A program made the position numbers and the translations under genes. This document shows, in pieces, positions 1 through 8,900 of a stretch of DNA of 44,532 bases (positions are counted from its first letter, which is position 1; every line of letters begins with the position of its first letter). Under the pieces are notes generated by a model. That model did not search any database. It saw nothing but the letters and a program-made list of their open reading frames with translations, and had not been told where the DNA came from. The stretch covers positions 1-44,532 of the forward strand of contig JAFUNR010000056.1 in NCBI GenBank assembly GCA_017472965.1. The letters are read 5' to 3'. The stretch comes from Oscillospiraceae bacterium. Its GTDB lineage: Bacteria > Bacillota > Clostridia > Oscillospirales > Ruminococcaceae.

Positions 1-566
1 CGGCTCCGGGGCTCCAGGAAGTCGGTATTCTCCAGCAGATCCTGCACCCGGTCGGCATACTTGGAAAGGCGGAAGAAATATGCCTCTTCCTCAGCGTCCT
101 GCACTTCCCGGCCGCAGTCGGGGCACTTGCCGTCCACCAGCTGGCTCTCGGTCCAGAAGCTTTCGCAGGGCTTGCAGTATTTGCCGGTGTACTTGCCCTT
201 GTAGATATCGCCGTTCTCATACATCTTCTTGAAGATCTTCTGGATGGCGGCCACATGGTAATCGTCGGTGGTACGGATAAAGCGGTCGTGGCTGATATTC
301 ATCAGCTTCCACAGATCCAGCACGCCGCGCTCGCCGGTGACGATGTTATCCACAAATTCCTGCGGGGTGCAGCCGGCCTCTTTGGCCTTGTCCTCGATCT
401 TCTGGCCGTGCTCGTCGGTGCCGGTCAGGAACATGACATCATAGCCCTGCAGGCGCTTGTAGCGGGCCATGGTATCGGTGGCCACGGTGCAGTAGCTGTG
501 GCCGATGTGCAGCTTGGCCGAGGGGTAGTAAATGGGGGTCGTGATGTAAAAGGGCTTCTTTTCCAT
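1..566 (-). CDS. metG: Methionyl-tRNA synthetase, N-terminal part (cut by window start)
   Basis: Class I aminoacyl-tRNA synthetase that charges tRNA-Met with methionine in the cytoplasm. About 188 residues are visible and the 3' end lies outside the window. The start reads MEKKPFYITTPIYYPSAKLH and runs into the HIGH signature at residues 20-23. Further on comes the GTDEHGQKI stretch typical of MetRS, then a zinc-knuckle region with two Cys-x2-Cys pairs (CKPC and CPDC). The start ATG (complement of 564-566) is preceded by AGGAGG about 10 bases upstream. A methionine-type T-box leader with its own promoter lies immediately upstream, which fits the identification. The KMSKS loop and anticodon domain are off the window, so integrity of the 3' end cannot be judged. 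Confidence 0.97.
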   Translation of the reverse strand, partial: MEKKPFYITTPIYYPSAKLHIGHSYCTVATDTMARYKRLQGYDVMFLTGTDEHGQKIEDKAKEAGCTPQEFVDNIVTGERGVLDLWKLMNISHDRFIRTTDDYHVAAIQKIFKKMYENGDIYKGKYTGKYCKPCESFWTESQLVDGKCPDCGREVQDAEEEAYFFRLSKYADRVQDLLENTDFLEPRS

Positions 567-950
567 GAGATACATTCCTCCTGTTGTGTTGCGGGGCCGT
601 CCAGTCTTGTAAAACAGAAAAGACCGCCCCCGGCATATTTCTGCCAAGGGCGATCTGTTGGATCGCGGTACCACCTTGTTTCGGCAGCTTCTTGCAAAGC
701 TGCCCTCGCTGCCCGGCAGACACCGGGCGTGCGCGGTAACGGGCGCACCCGCCGCAGGCTATGCGTTTTATGGATAAAGGCGGCGGAGCTGCTTCCGCAC
801 GAATCCTGCCGCCAAACCGCATCACCGGCGAAACTCCGGGACCATGTTCCCCCGTGCGGCAGGCGCCTGCTTTCAGCCGGTGGCAGGCTCTCTGTCAGCC
901 GTTCGCGGCGGGGTACTCTTCCCATCAAAGTTTTTAGGCATATTGATGTA
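567..950 (-). ncRNA. T-box riboswitch leader of metG (methionine specifier)
   Basis: Untranslated leader that senses uncharged tRNA-Met and permits read-through into metG when methionine charging is low. Read on the minus strand it holds, in order, a Stem I region with the GCTGAAAG element, a specifier-loop context GAACATGGTCCCGGAG with ATG at the complement of 843-845, a CCGTTA element, the T-box core GGTGGTACCGCG (complement of 661-674), and an intrinsic terminator. The order and spacing match transcription-attenuation T-boxes of Firmicutes. Reading ATG as the specifier is inference from its conserved flanks and agrees with the downstream gene. This leader and promoter account for the 459-base gap between metG and the next gene. 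Confidence 0.92.
614..655 (-). terminator. T-box-controlled terminator ahead of metG
   Basis: On the minus strand a hairpin pairs GATCGCCCTTGGCA with TGCCGGGGGCGGTC around a short AGAAATA-type loop, followed by TTTTCTG. It follows the T-box core closely and is the stem that would be replaced by the antiterminator when uncharged tRNA-Met binds. Confidence 0.85.
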
Positions 951-956
951 TTTTAT

Positions 957-986
957 ATTATATCCGCTTTGGCCCCGGCTTGTCAA
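957..986 (-). promoter_or_regulatory. Promoter of metG/T-box leader
   Basis: Minus-strand sigma-A-type promoter: -35 TTGACA (complement of 981-986), an 18-base spacer, and -10 TATAAT (complement of 957-962). Both hexamers match the consensus exactly. It lies only 39 bases past the end of the preceding minus-strand gene and drives the T-box leader. Confidence 0.88.
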
Positions 987-1025
987 GAGGCTTCCGCCGC
1001 CCTGCCAGCCCGGATTTCAGGCGCT

Positions 1026-2486
1026 TCAGGGCGAAATACCCACATAGCCGGTCTCTTCGATGATATACTGCCCCTCCTCCGACAGGATCCACCCCAGCAG
1101 CCGCTCCACATTCTCATTTTTATTTCCTTCATAAGTCACGGCATACATCGGTGTGACGATGGGGTACCTGCCGTTGCGGATGTTCTCTGCCGTGGGAGCA
1201 ACGCCGTCGACAGAAAGCACCTTGATATCGGGATTTTGGATGATCCCCTCCACATAGTAGCGGAAGGAAAATCCGATGGAATTGGATTTGCTTCTGTAGC
1301 TGGACACCTGCTCAATGATGCCCGACATCATGTTGTTTACCCTTTCTGTGGGCGCTTCCATGATGGGGGTATCGCCCATAAAGCGCTGCAGCATGCTCTG
1401 GCTGCCGCTGCCCTCGTTGCGCTGAAATGCCGCGATCTCCTCATTTTTGCCGCCGAGCTGCTTCCAGTTGGTGATCTCGCCGGAATAAATGCCTTTGATC
1501 TGTTCTGTGGTCAGATTGTCAATGGGATTATCCTTGTGAACAAAGAACACAAAGGCTTCCGTTCCCACAGGCGTATATATGAAGGTGGTATCACACTCCC
1601 CGGCATAGGCTTTCTGCGCTTCGGAGGGATAGACGCCGAGGAACAGATCGATCCTCTTTTCCGCCAGCAGCTGATAGCCGCCGGGGGTGTTGTTGTACTC
1701 AAACACGCCGTCATAGAGCTCCGTTGTTTCGGGATAGACCGCATTGACGAAGGCGGAGTACACCGGGAAGAAGGCGGCTGCTCCGTCGATCACCGGCAGA
1801 TCCTCTGTGAGCTTCAGGGTCCGGCTGTCGATCTTCACGATTTTGGACTCCTCTTCAAAGGGCAGGTATTCATATACATTGATATTGGGGGCGGTATTGA
1901 CGGTGATGCTTTGGTCGTACTTTTCCAGACCGTAATGCACCCCCAGGGCAGCGAAGTAGAGCGCTGCGGGGATCAGCCAGAGGAGCAGGAATTTCTTTCT
2001 CTTTTTCAGCCAGATAAGCGGCAGCAGAAGGGATGGCAGAACAAGCATTCCGATATAGGCGAACGCCTGATGGATGCCCTCTGCTACGAGGATCATCCCG
2101 CCGATGATCGCCGCGTAGCCGCTGAATATAAGGACAAGGACCGTCAAAGCGATCTTCGCAAAGAATATAAGAGCTTCTTTATTCGAGCCTGCGGTCTCAT
2201 CCGCATCCCGCTTTTTCCACAGGTAAACCCCAAGGCTGAAATAGAATACCAGCAGTGCCGCGCCGATCAGTATCTCGATGCCGCCCCGGTAGATCATATG
2301 CAGCGCGGGAAAAGCGCCGAACACGCCGCCCCAGACGATCTGCTTATGAAGCAGAACAGCGGCAAGCAGGAAGCAGACCTGCCAGAGCAGGATCATGGAA
2401 TACACCATGCCTGTACCGGTGAGCCATGAGAAAAGATAAAGCGATAAAGAGAGTATCGCCGGGATATAGCCCAGATATTTTTTCAT
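1026..2486 (-). CDS. Polytopic membrane protein fused to a PstS-like substrate-binding domain
   Basis: 486 residues. The first about 185 residues hold five or six hydrophobic segments (for example residues 5-25, a stretch after VYSMILLWQ, and LPSLLLPLIWL), ending in a KKRKK cluster. From about residue 195 to the end the protein resembles a periplasmic-binding-protein domain of the PstS/PBP-like type. The phosphate-binder signature appears as RNEGSGSQSMLQRF, and FVHKDNPIDNLTTEQIKGI and IYSGEITNWKQLGG are typical of PstS. Normal PstS is a lipoprotein; here the domain is tethered by a multi-span membrane region, and no PstC/PstA/PstB genes are beside it. It is the last gene of the BlaI/M56 operon, so a sensory or ligand-presenting role is a guess. 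True ligand unknown. Confidence 0.8.
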   Translation of the reverse strand: MKKYLGYIPAILSLSLYLFSWLTGTGMVYSMILLWQVCFLLAAVLLHKQIVWGGVFGAFPALHMIYRGGIEILIGAALLVFYFSLGVYLWKKRDADETAGSNKEALIFFAKIALTVLVLIFSGYAAIIGGMILVAEGIHQAFAYIGMLVLPSLLLPLIWLKKRKKFLLLWLIPAALYFAALGVHYGLEKYDQSITVNTAPNINVYEYLPFEEESKIVKIDSRTLKLTEDLPVIDGAAAFFPVYSAFVNAVYPETTELYDGVFEYNNTPGGYQLLAEKRIDLFLGVYPSEAQKAYAGECDTTFIYTPVGTEAFVFFVHKDNPIDNLTTEQIKGIYSGEITNWKQLGGKNEEIAAFQRNEGSGSQSMLQRFMGDTPIMEAPTERVNNMMSGIIEQVSSYRSKSNSIGFSFRYYVEGIIQNPDIKVLSVDGVAPTAENIRNGRYPIVTPMYAVTYEGNKNENVERLLGWILSEEGQYIIEETGYVGISP

Positions 2487-2488
2487 TT

Positions 2489-2596
2489 GTCAGCCCTCCC
2501 CGGGTGGTCACGGAATACCGGCAAAGCCGCCGCTTGCGGCTTCATCCGGATGCACAGTCCCGCATCGGCCAATCTGCCGCTTCGTCAGCCCTCCCC
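2489..2596. repeat. 13-bp direct repeat and small hairpin in the M56/PstS-like gap
   Basis: GTCAGCCCTCCCC occurs at 2489-2501 and again at 2584-2596, 95 bases apart. On the coding (minus) strand one copy carries the stop codon of the M56 gene and the other supplies the GGGGAGG ribosome site of the next gene. Between them a 7-bp hairpin (2524-2530 with 2536-2542) is present without a T-run. This could be a relic of a duplication or an intercistronic structure. Confidence 0.45.
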
Positions 2597-5263
2597 GCTC
2601 AGATCCGTCACCGTCTGTGCTGCGGGATCGTAGACGAAATGCGCAAGGCTCTCTCCGGTCAGATTGACGGTATCATCCGCCCGCACCGTGAGCAGGCCGT
2701 CCTGCATCGTGAAAAAGTGGAGATGATTTTCAGTAAACGGGATGCCGGTGGAGACGATGCGCTCCACCCCGCCGCCGTGGCGACAGTGCACAATGCTGTA
2801 AACACGCTGTCCGGTCGGGCCCTCGGCAAAAATCAGCAGATAGCTGTCTGCCGATGCATCGTAAACGGCGTGCAGCAGCTCGCCCGCCTGCGGCGGAAGC
2901 GTCCACTCCAGCGGGTAGGCGTAGCCGTCCGCCGCCGAAAAGCTGCAAAGGCGATCCGCCGTCCACGCAAGGATGCTGTCATCCGGTAAAAATGTGCCCC
3001 ACGCAAACGGGCCCAGATACCGGCCGGTGCTGTGGCGGACATCCTTCAGCACCAGTCCGCTGACACCCTCCGGCGTATTGACGGCGCGCAGCTCCGTCAG
3101 GCCGTCGCCTGCGGTACCGAATGTCGTCCACAGATCCGATCCGTCCGTTGCAACGCCGTTTTCGTCCAGCCATGTCCACTCCATCAAAAAGGAATCAAAC
3201 CGTGCCTGCAGCGGCACGGGCGATGCATCCGTCTGCAGGGTCAGAGTCACATAACGACCTCCATAAACACTGTGGTCCCAATCGAGAGTCTCCCCCAATA
3301 CGGAGGAAACGGCGGAAAGAAAGATTTCGCCGTTTGGCCTGACACAGCCCACCCGCTGCCCTGCGGCAAAAAAGAACAGATCGGAGCCTGTCATTTCCAG
3401 CCGCGGCAGATAGAACCACTCCTCCACAGTGGAGGAGAAAACCGGCTGAATCCATTGAAGATCACCGTTTTCATCCGTGCACTGCAGATTACCCTGCACA
3501 AAAGCATAGGTCAGGTTCTCCCATGTGCCAAGCTTTTTTGTCTCCAAATCGGGACGGGATGGATCGCACCAGCAGTCCTCCACCGGGGGAACGCTCCACT
3601 CCGTCACCAGCCAGCGGCCGTCCTCCATACGGGAAAGCTGCACCACGGACGGCTGCTCTGCGTGAACCTCCCACCATTCCGGCTCGATCTCCAAAAAGAT
3701 GGCATCCTCCGTCATCTGTGTGATGTGCAGCGCAGGCAGCGCCGTCTGCTCAATCAAACCGGCTGTTTCCAGCCAGACAGGTGAAACAGCTACCACCCAA
3801 TCTTCCCATGTGGATGTCTTGCCCGCCGGCCAATCGAATGGCGTGACACAGTGCAGTGCTTTGACCTCAAACGCATAGCGCTGCATCTCCTTCGCCAGTG
3901 CCGGGCCCATAGCGGCACACTGCGCATCCTCCACCGTCACCCACGCCAGCCCTGTCCGATACCAGCGGAACTTCTCACCCACCATCGATGTACTCCAGAT
4001 CTCCGTTCCGACAGACAGGTCGATCCCCGTCTGCTCCAGCGACCACTTTGCCAGCCATTTTGGATCGCGGTAAAAAGCCGTGCGCCAGAAACGGGTCTGC
4101 TCCAGCGCGGCAAGCTGCTCCGCGGTCAGTGCGCCGGCGTCTGTTTTGTCCTTATCTGCAAAGGAAAACGGCTTTTCTCCCTCTGCTGTTCCCGCCGTCA
4201 CCGCCACAATACCGCCGCCCAGCAGCGCCAGACACAGCACGGCGCAAAGCACCGCGCGGCCGGGGTACTTTGCCGCGGTGGAGCAGATGGCGGCAAAGCG
4301 CTGCTTCAGCGTTTTTTTGCCGCAGGCAAAGCCGGTGGAAAACAGCGGCTGGTGCTTGTTTGCGGCGGCGGCCGCCGCTTTCAGAATGCTTTGCGCATAG
4401 GCGGCGCGGTAATCGGCGGATCGATTTTCCAGCACCGCCTCATCGCAGGCAAGCTCGGCATCCTGTGCGGCAAGCCGCCGTGCCAGCCACACCAGCGGAT
4501 CGTACCAGTGCACCAGCACCGCCAGATTCATGATCAGCTTGCGGAGAATATCGCCCCTGCGGATGTGCTGCAGCTCGTGCCGGCAGATCATCTCCAGCAC
4601 GGCGGGAGTGTATTCCTCTGCAGGCAGCACCAGCCGCGGCCGCAGCAGTCCCAGCACCAGCGGCGTGTGCGCCGCAGCGCTGCGGTGGACGGTGATCCTC
4701 TGCCGGATGCCCAGCTCGGCGCACAGTGCACCGACCGGTACATCCTCCGTCACCAAAACCGCATTTTTCAGCAGGCGGTTCTGCTCATACACGCAGGCGG
4801 CAAGCTGCCACAGCGCCAGCGCCGCCGCACCGGCAAGCCACAGAGCACACAGCACCTGCGGCAGCGTGACGGTATGCCCCGCCTGCCGGCGGGCGGCATC
4901 CACCGTCTGTTCGTATACGGTCACAGCCTGCCGGTAATCCTGCAGCTGCTGCCGGTAATCCTCCTGTATGCCGGTTTCACCGGGAGGCTGCGGCAGCTGT
5001 GGCGCGGCAAGCTGCGGCAGCTTCTGCTCATCCACCGCCACAACATACGCCGTCTGCGGCAGCTGCAGCTGCATGGGCGCGGTCTGCCGCGGCAGCCGGA
5101 GCTGCACCGGAAGCAGCAGCAACACCGCCGGCACCAGCCACAGAAGGCTGAGCAACCGTGCGCGGTAGCGCCTTTGCAGCCACGGCCGCGCCAGCGCCAG
5201 CAGTGCGATCAGCACCGAAGCCGGCAGCGCTGCACCAAGATATCTCATAAACAGCTGTGTCAT
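2585..5263 (-). CDS. BlaR1/MecR1-like M56 membrane metallopeptidase with large C-terminal beta-rich domain
   Basis: 892 residues. Membrane protease that in known systems cleaves or triggers cleavage of a BlaI-type repressor. The N-terminal half has membrane segments (about 10-30, 38-55, 135-157), the zinc motif HELQH at residues 229-233, the likely third ligand Glu270 in DAELACDEAV, and a last membrane span near 330-360. The remaining about 530 residues face outward and look beta-rich, with many Trp/Asp-containing turns. They lack the penicillin-binding STxK domain of BlaR1, and the protein is about 300 residues longer than BlaR1. Downstream of the BlaI gene by 91 bases, so it is the partner of that repressor. 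The signal it senses is unknown. The ribosome site upstream of the chosen ATG is weak. Confidence 0.85.
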   Translation of the reverse strand: MTQLFMRYLGAALPASVLIALLALARPWLQRRYRARLLSLLWLVPAVLLLLPVQLRLPRQTAPMQLQLPQTAYVVAVDEQKLPQLAAPQLPQPPGETGIQEDYRQQLQDYRQAVTVYEQTVDAARRQAGHTVTLPQVLCALWLAGAAALALWQLAACVYEQNRLLKNAVLVTEDVPVGALCAELGIRQRITVHRSAAAHTPLVLGLLRPRLVLPAEEYTPAVLEMICRHELQHIRRGDILRKLIMNLAVLVHWYDPLVWLARRLAAQDAELACDEAVLENRSADYRAAYAQSILKAAAAAANKHQPLFSTGFACGKKTLKQRFAAICSTAAKYPGRAVLCAVLCLALLGGGIVAVTAGTAEGEKPFSFADKDKTDAGALTAEQLAALEQTRFWRTAFYRDPKWLAKWSLEQTGIDLSVGTEIWSTSMVGEKFRWYRTGLAWVTVEDAQCAAMGPALAKEMQRYAFEVKALHCVTPFDWPAGKTSTWEDWVVAVSPVWLETAGLIEQTALPALHITQMTEDAIFLEIEPEWWEVHAEQPSVVQLSRMEDGRWLVTEWSVPPVEDCWCDPSRPDLETKKLGTWENLTYAFVQGNLQCTDENGDLQWIQPVFSSTVEEWFYLPRLEMTGSDLFFFAAGQRVGCVRPNGEIFLSAVSSVLGETLDWDHSVYGGRYVTLTLQTDASPVPLQARFDSFLMEWTWLDENGVATDGSDLWTTFGTAGDGLTELRAVNTPEGVSGLVLKDVRHSTGRYLGPFAWGTFLPDDSILAWTADRLCSFSAADGYAYPLEWTLPPQAGELLHAVYDASADSYLLIFAEGPTGQRVYSIVHCRHGGGVERIVSTGIPFTENHLHFFTMQDGLLTVRADDTVNLTGESLAHFVYDPAAQTVTDLSGEG

Positions 5264-5354
5264 TTTGTTTCACCGTGCCTTTCGAAAAAACGGAAGCGCC
5301 GCCTGTGCGGGCTGCGGTTCCGGCGGGGTATGCAGAAAACATTCTGTAAGGCTC

Positions 5355-5738
5355 TCACAGCCCGCGCTTGAGCTCATCCAGATATTGCTGCAGCTCCTCG
5401 ATATCGCTGCGGGTCAGCTTTTCCTCGCTGTTCAGCGCCGCCATAAAATTGCGCGCGCTGCCGCCGAACAGCTTTTCCAGAAAGCTGCGGCTGGCCTGCG
5501 GAAGATAATCCCGCTGCGCCACGGCGGCGCTGTAAAGATAGCCCCGCCCCTGCTTTTCGCGTGTGACAAAGCCCTTGTGCTCCAGCCGCTGCAGCAGCGT
5601 CAGAACCGTGGTATCCGCCCAGCCGTGGGCCTGCTTGAGCTGCGCGGCGATCTGCGCACCGCTCAGCGGTGAAGCTGTCTGCCACAGCACATTCATCACA
5701 TCCTGCTCGGTATCCGGCAGGCGGGTATGCTCTTTCAT
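5355..5738 (-). CDS. BlaI/MecI/CopY-family transcriptional repressor
   Basis: 127 residues, the usual length of BlaI. The first about 75 residues form the winged helix (LPDTEQDVMNVLWQ then GWADTTVLTLLQRLEHKGFV), in which the DTTV segment is the classic recognition-helix region. The rest is the dimerisation helix set. In this family a dimer binds TACA-N2-TGTA and is inactivated when the partner M56 peptidase triggers its cleavage. Here two perfect operators lie between this gene and its promoter, and the M56 gene follows, so autoregulation is strongly suggested. GGGGATGAGGGC before the ATG gives only a moderate ribosome site. Confidence 0.95.
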   Translation of the reverse strand: MKEHTRLPDTEQDVMNVLWQTASPLSGAQIAAQLKQAHGWADTTVLTLLQRLEHKGFVTREKQGRGYLYSAAVAQRDYLPQASRSFLEKLFGGSARNFMAALNSEEKLTRSDIEELQQYLDELKRGL

Positions 5739-5757
5739 GCCCTCATCCCCTTTTCTC

Positions 5758-5767
5758 TACAATTGTA
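5758..5767. promoter_or_regulatory. BlaI operator 2 (TACAATTGTA)
   Basis: Exact palindrome TACA-AT-TGTA, flanked by a further matching TC/GA pair, located about 10-20 bases downstream of the predicted transcription start. This is the core recognised by BlaI/MecI repressors. Confidence 0.85.
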
Positions 5768-5784
5768 GAACTTCTTTCATTTAC

Positions 5785-5813
5785 ATTCTACATTTGTAGT
5801 GCGATCGTGTCAA
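5785..5813 (-). promoter_or_regulatory. Promoter of the blaI-M56-PstS-like operon, overlapped by operator 1
   Basis: Minus strand: -35 TTGACA (complement of 5808-5813), 17-base spacer, -10 TAGAAT (complement of 5785-5790). The palindrome TACATTTGTA at 5789-5798 overlaps the -10 and the adjacent spacer, so a bound repressor would block polymerase. The second operator lies 31 bases away centre to centre, about three helical turns, which suits cooperative binding of two dimers. Confidence 0.88.
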
Positions 5814-5909
5814 TCCGCATACCGCCAAAGATCCTGCGGGATTTTTGTACATTCTGCCGCTGTGCTTCGCTTTCCGCATTCCCTTTTTTCTCCAACCTGT
5901 ATTTCCGCA

Positions 5910-5945
5910 ATGACAAATGAAGGAAAATGGTGTACAATGTATAAT
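5910..5945 (+). promoter_or_regulatory. Probable promoter of addBA
   Basis: ATGACA at 5910-5915 and TACAAT at 5933-5938 are 17 bases apart. A second -10-like TATAAT lies at 5940-5945. Together they sit 50-85 bases ahead of the addB start. The -35 departs from consensus at one position. Confidence 0.6.
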
Positions 5946-5993
5946 ATAAAAAACAAAAGAGTTCATCTTGCATTTTTTCGGGAGAGTGTGGAT

Positions 5994-8900
5994 ATGCTGC
6001 AATTCATTGTGGGCCGTGCAGGCACGGGCAAGACCACCCGTGTGTGGCAGGCCATCCGCGAACACGCCGCCGCGGGCAGGCGCTCGCTGCTGCTGGTGCC
6101 GGAGCAGTTCGCCAGCACGGCGGATCTGACCGGTTATCTTCAGCTGGGGGACGAGCTGCACAGCTTCCTGAAGGTGTGCAGCTTCCGCAGTCTGACCGGC
6201 ATGGTCGAGGACCGCTTCGGCGGCGGCGCGCTGCAGGATATCAGCGATGCCGGCCGCATGGTGCTGATGCGCCGCACACTGTCACAGCTGGGGGAGCAGA
6301 TCGTCTATTTTCACCGCAGCCGCCGCAGCGCACGCTTTTGCGCCGACTGTACCGAAGTGCTGCAGCAGCTGAAATACTGCGGTGTTGCGCCCGAGCTTCT
6401 GGAGACCGCCGCCGGCGGCGCAGGCGCGGGCCGTGCCCGCCGTCTGCGGGAGCTGGCGCTCATCTACCGCGCTTATGAGGAAGCCCGCGACCGCACCGGC
6501 CTTGAGCCGGTGGACCGCATCAGCCGCGCTGCCGGACGGGTACAGCCGGATTTCTGGGCCGGCACCGCCCTTTTTGTGGATGGCTTCGGCGAATTCACCG
6601 CGCCGGAGACCGCGCTGCTGCGGCACGCCATCGCATACGCCGAGCAGGTGACGGTCACCCTCACCTGCCCCGATGACGATTTCGGCGCCCATCGCTTTAC
6701 GGTATTCTCCCCCGCCGCCGCCACCGGCCGCTATCTGCGCACCATGGCCGCACAGGCGGGCGTGCAGGAATCCCCCGCCATTGTGCTGCGGGGCAACCGG
6801 CGTACACTGCATCCGGCACTTGCGGCTGCGGAGGAATTCCTTGCCTGCGGCGCTGTGCAGCAGGCAGCCGGAGCCAAAACCGCCGGGGCGGAGACTGCCG
6901 GAACGCAGCCCGCGCCGGCGGATGCCGGCCTCACCGACGGCATACTCTGCTGCGCTGCCGACGGCATCTACGAGGAAGCCATGTTTGCTGCCGCCCGCTG
7001 CGCCGCACTGGGCCGCGCCGGCGTTCCCTATGAACAGATCACCGTGCTGTGCCGCGATCCTGCGGTGTATCTGCCCGCGCTGCAGCACGCCTTTGCCCTG
7101 TATGAGGTACCGCTTTTCACCGGCAGCACCGTCAGCGCGGAATATGCCCCCATGGCGGTATTTCTGCGGGCGGCACTGGGCATAGCCAAAAACGGCCTGA
7201 CCGGCGACGGTCTTCTCGCGCTGCTCAAAACCGGGCTGTGCAGTGCCTCCGAGGCGGCCCTCAGCGCACTGGAAAACTATGTCTACACATGGAATCCCCG
7301 CGCCGCCGACTGGCGCATGCCCTTCACACAGAACCCCGCCGGCATGGATGCGGGTGAACCGGACGAGGCCGCGCTGCATCTGCTGGAACTGGCCAACAGC
7401 CTGCGGGCGCACATTGTGCCGGCAGCAGAGAGCTTCCGCGCCGAGTGCGGGAAAACGGGCCGCAGCCTTTCCGCCGCACTGTATCACCTGCTGCTGCGTG
7501 TGGGTGCGCAGGAAACAGTGGAAAACTGGATCAACGACGAGAGCGCGCAGGGTCTGGGCGGCTTTGACAGCGCCCGTATGTGGCAGACGGTGATCGGCTT
7601 TCTGGACGAGATGGCCGGTCTGCTGGGTGACGAGGAGATCACCCCCGCCGAATACGACGATCTGCTGTGCACACTGCTGCGCAGTGCCGAGATCGGTCAG
7701 GCGCCCCACACCCAGAATCAGGTGCAGCTGGCCGCTGCCGACCGTGTCCGTCTGGACAACCCCGATCACATCCTTGTCCTCGGTCTGAACGAGGGGATCT
7801 TCCCCGCGCCCATCGGCGACAGTCCGCTGCTGACCAACGACGACCGTGCGCAGCTTTCGGCGCTGGGTGCACCGCTGAGCGGCGACTATGAAAATATGGT
7901 GCTGCGGGAGCAGATGCACCTGTACCGCGCCCTGACCGGTGCGCGCCGCAGCCTGATGCTCTCGTGGCTGGATAAGAAAAACGGCGTGCCGCAGAGTGTC
8001 TGCGCACCGGTACAACAGCTCTGCGCCGCGTTGGGCCTTGCAGTCCGGAATCCCACAACAGAGGAACTGGCGCTGACCCCCGATGCCGCGCTGGAGCTGC
8101 TTTGCGCCCGCTGGCGGGAGGACAGCCCCCTGACCGCTGCGCTGCGCCGCGCACTGGAAGCCGACCCCCGCACCTCCCCCCGGCTGCGCACGCTGACCGC
8201 CGCTGAACAGGACACTGCCTTCCATGTGCAGGATACCGGTGCGCTGCGCACTTTGCTGGGCAGCAGCATGACGGTCAGTCCCAGCCGTATGGAAAGCTAT
8301 TACGAATGCCGCTTCGGCTATTTTCTGCAGTATGTTCTCGGCGTGCGCCCGCGCCCCAGGGCCGAACTGGGCATTCCCCAGAGCGGCACACTGGTGCACT
8401 GGCTGATGGAAACGCTGCTGACGGATTTCCCCGCGCTGGAGGGACTCAGTGACGAGCAGCTGGATGCACAGGTACGCTGCCGCATCGTCGCCTACGCCGC
8501 CGAAAAGCTGCCGGGCCAGAGCGGCCGCCGCTTTGAATACCTGCTGCAGCGCATCGGCGACAACGCGGTGCGCCTGCTGCTGCACATCCGCGATGAACTG
8601 GCGCAGGGGCGCTTTGTTCCCCGCGCCTTTGAGCAGCCGATCGGCCGCGAGGAGGGCATCCCGCCTCTGGAATTCACCGGAAGCAGTGGCCAGAAGATAC
8701 GCATCATCGGCACAGTGGACCGCGTGGACACCATGGAGCAGAATGGCCGCATCTGGCTGCGTGTCGTCGATTACAAAACCGGCTCCAAAAGCTTTTCGCT
8801 GGATGATGTCTGCTTCGGCATCAACACCCAGATGCTGCTTTACCTGTTCACCCTGACGAAAAACGGCCGTGAAAAATTCGGCGAGGCGACCCCTGCCGGC

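Noticed and set aside
255-2429. Plus-strand open frame of 724 codons across metG, its leader and the PstS-like gene
   Set aside because: It crosses a promoter, a T-box leader and two minus-strand genes, and its translation has no recognisable domain.
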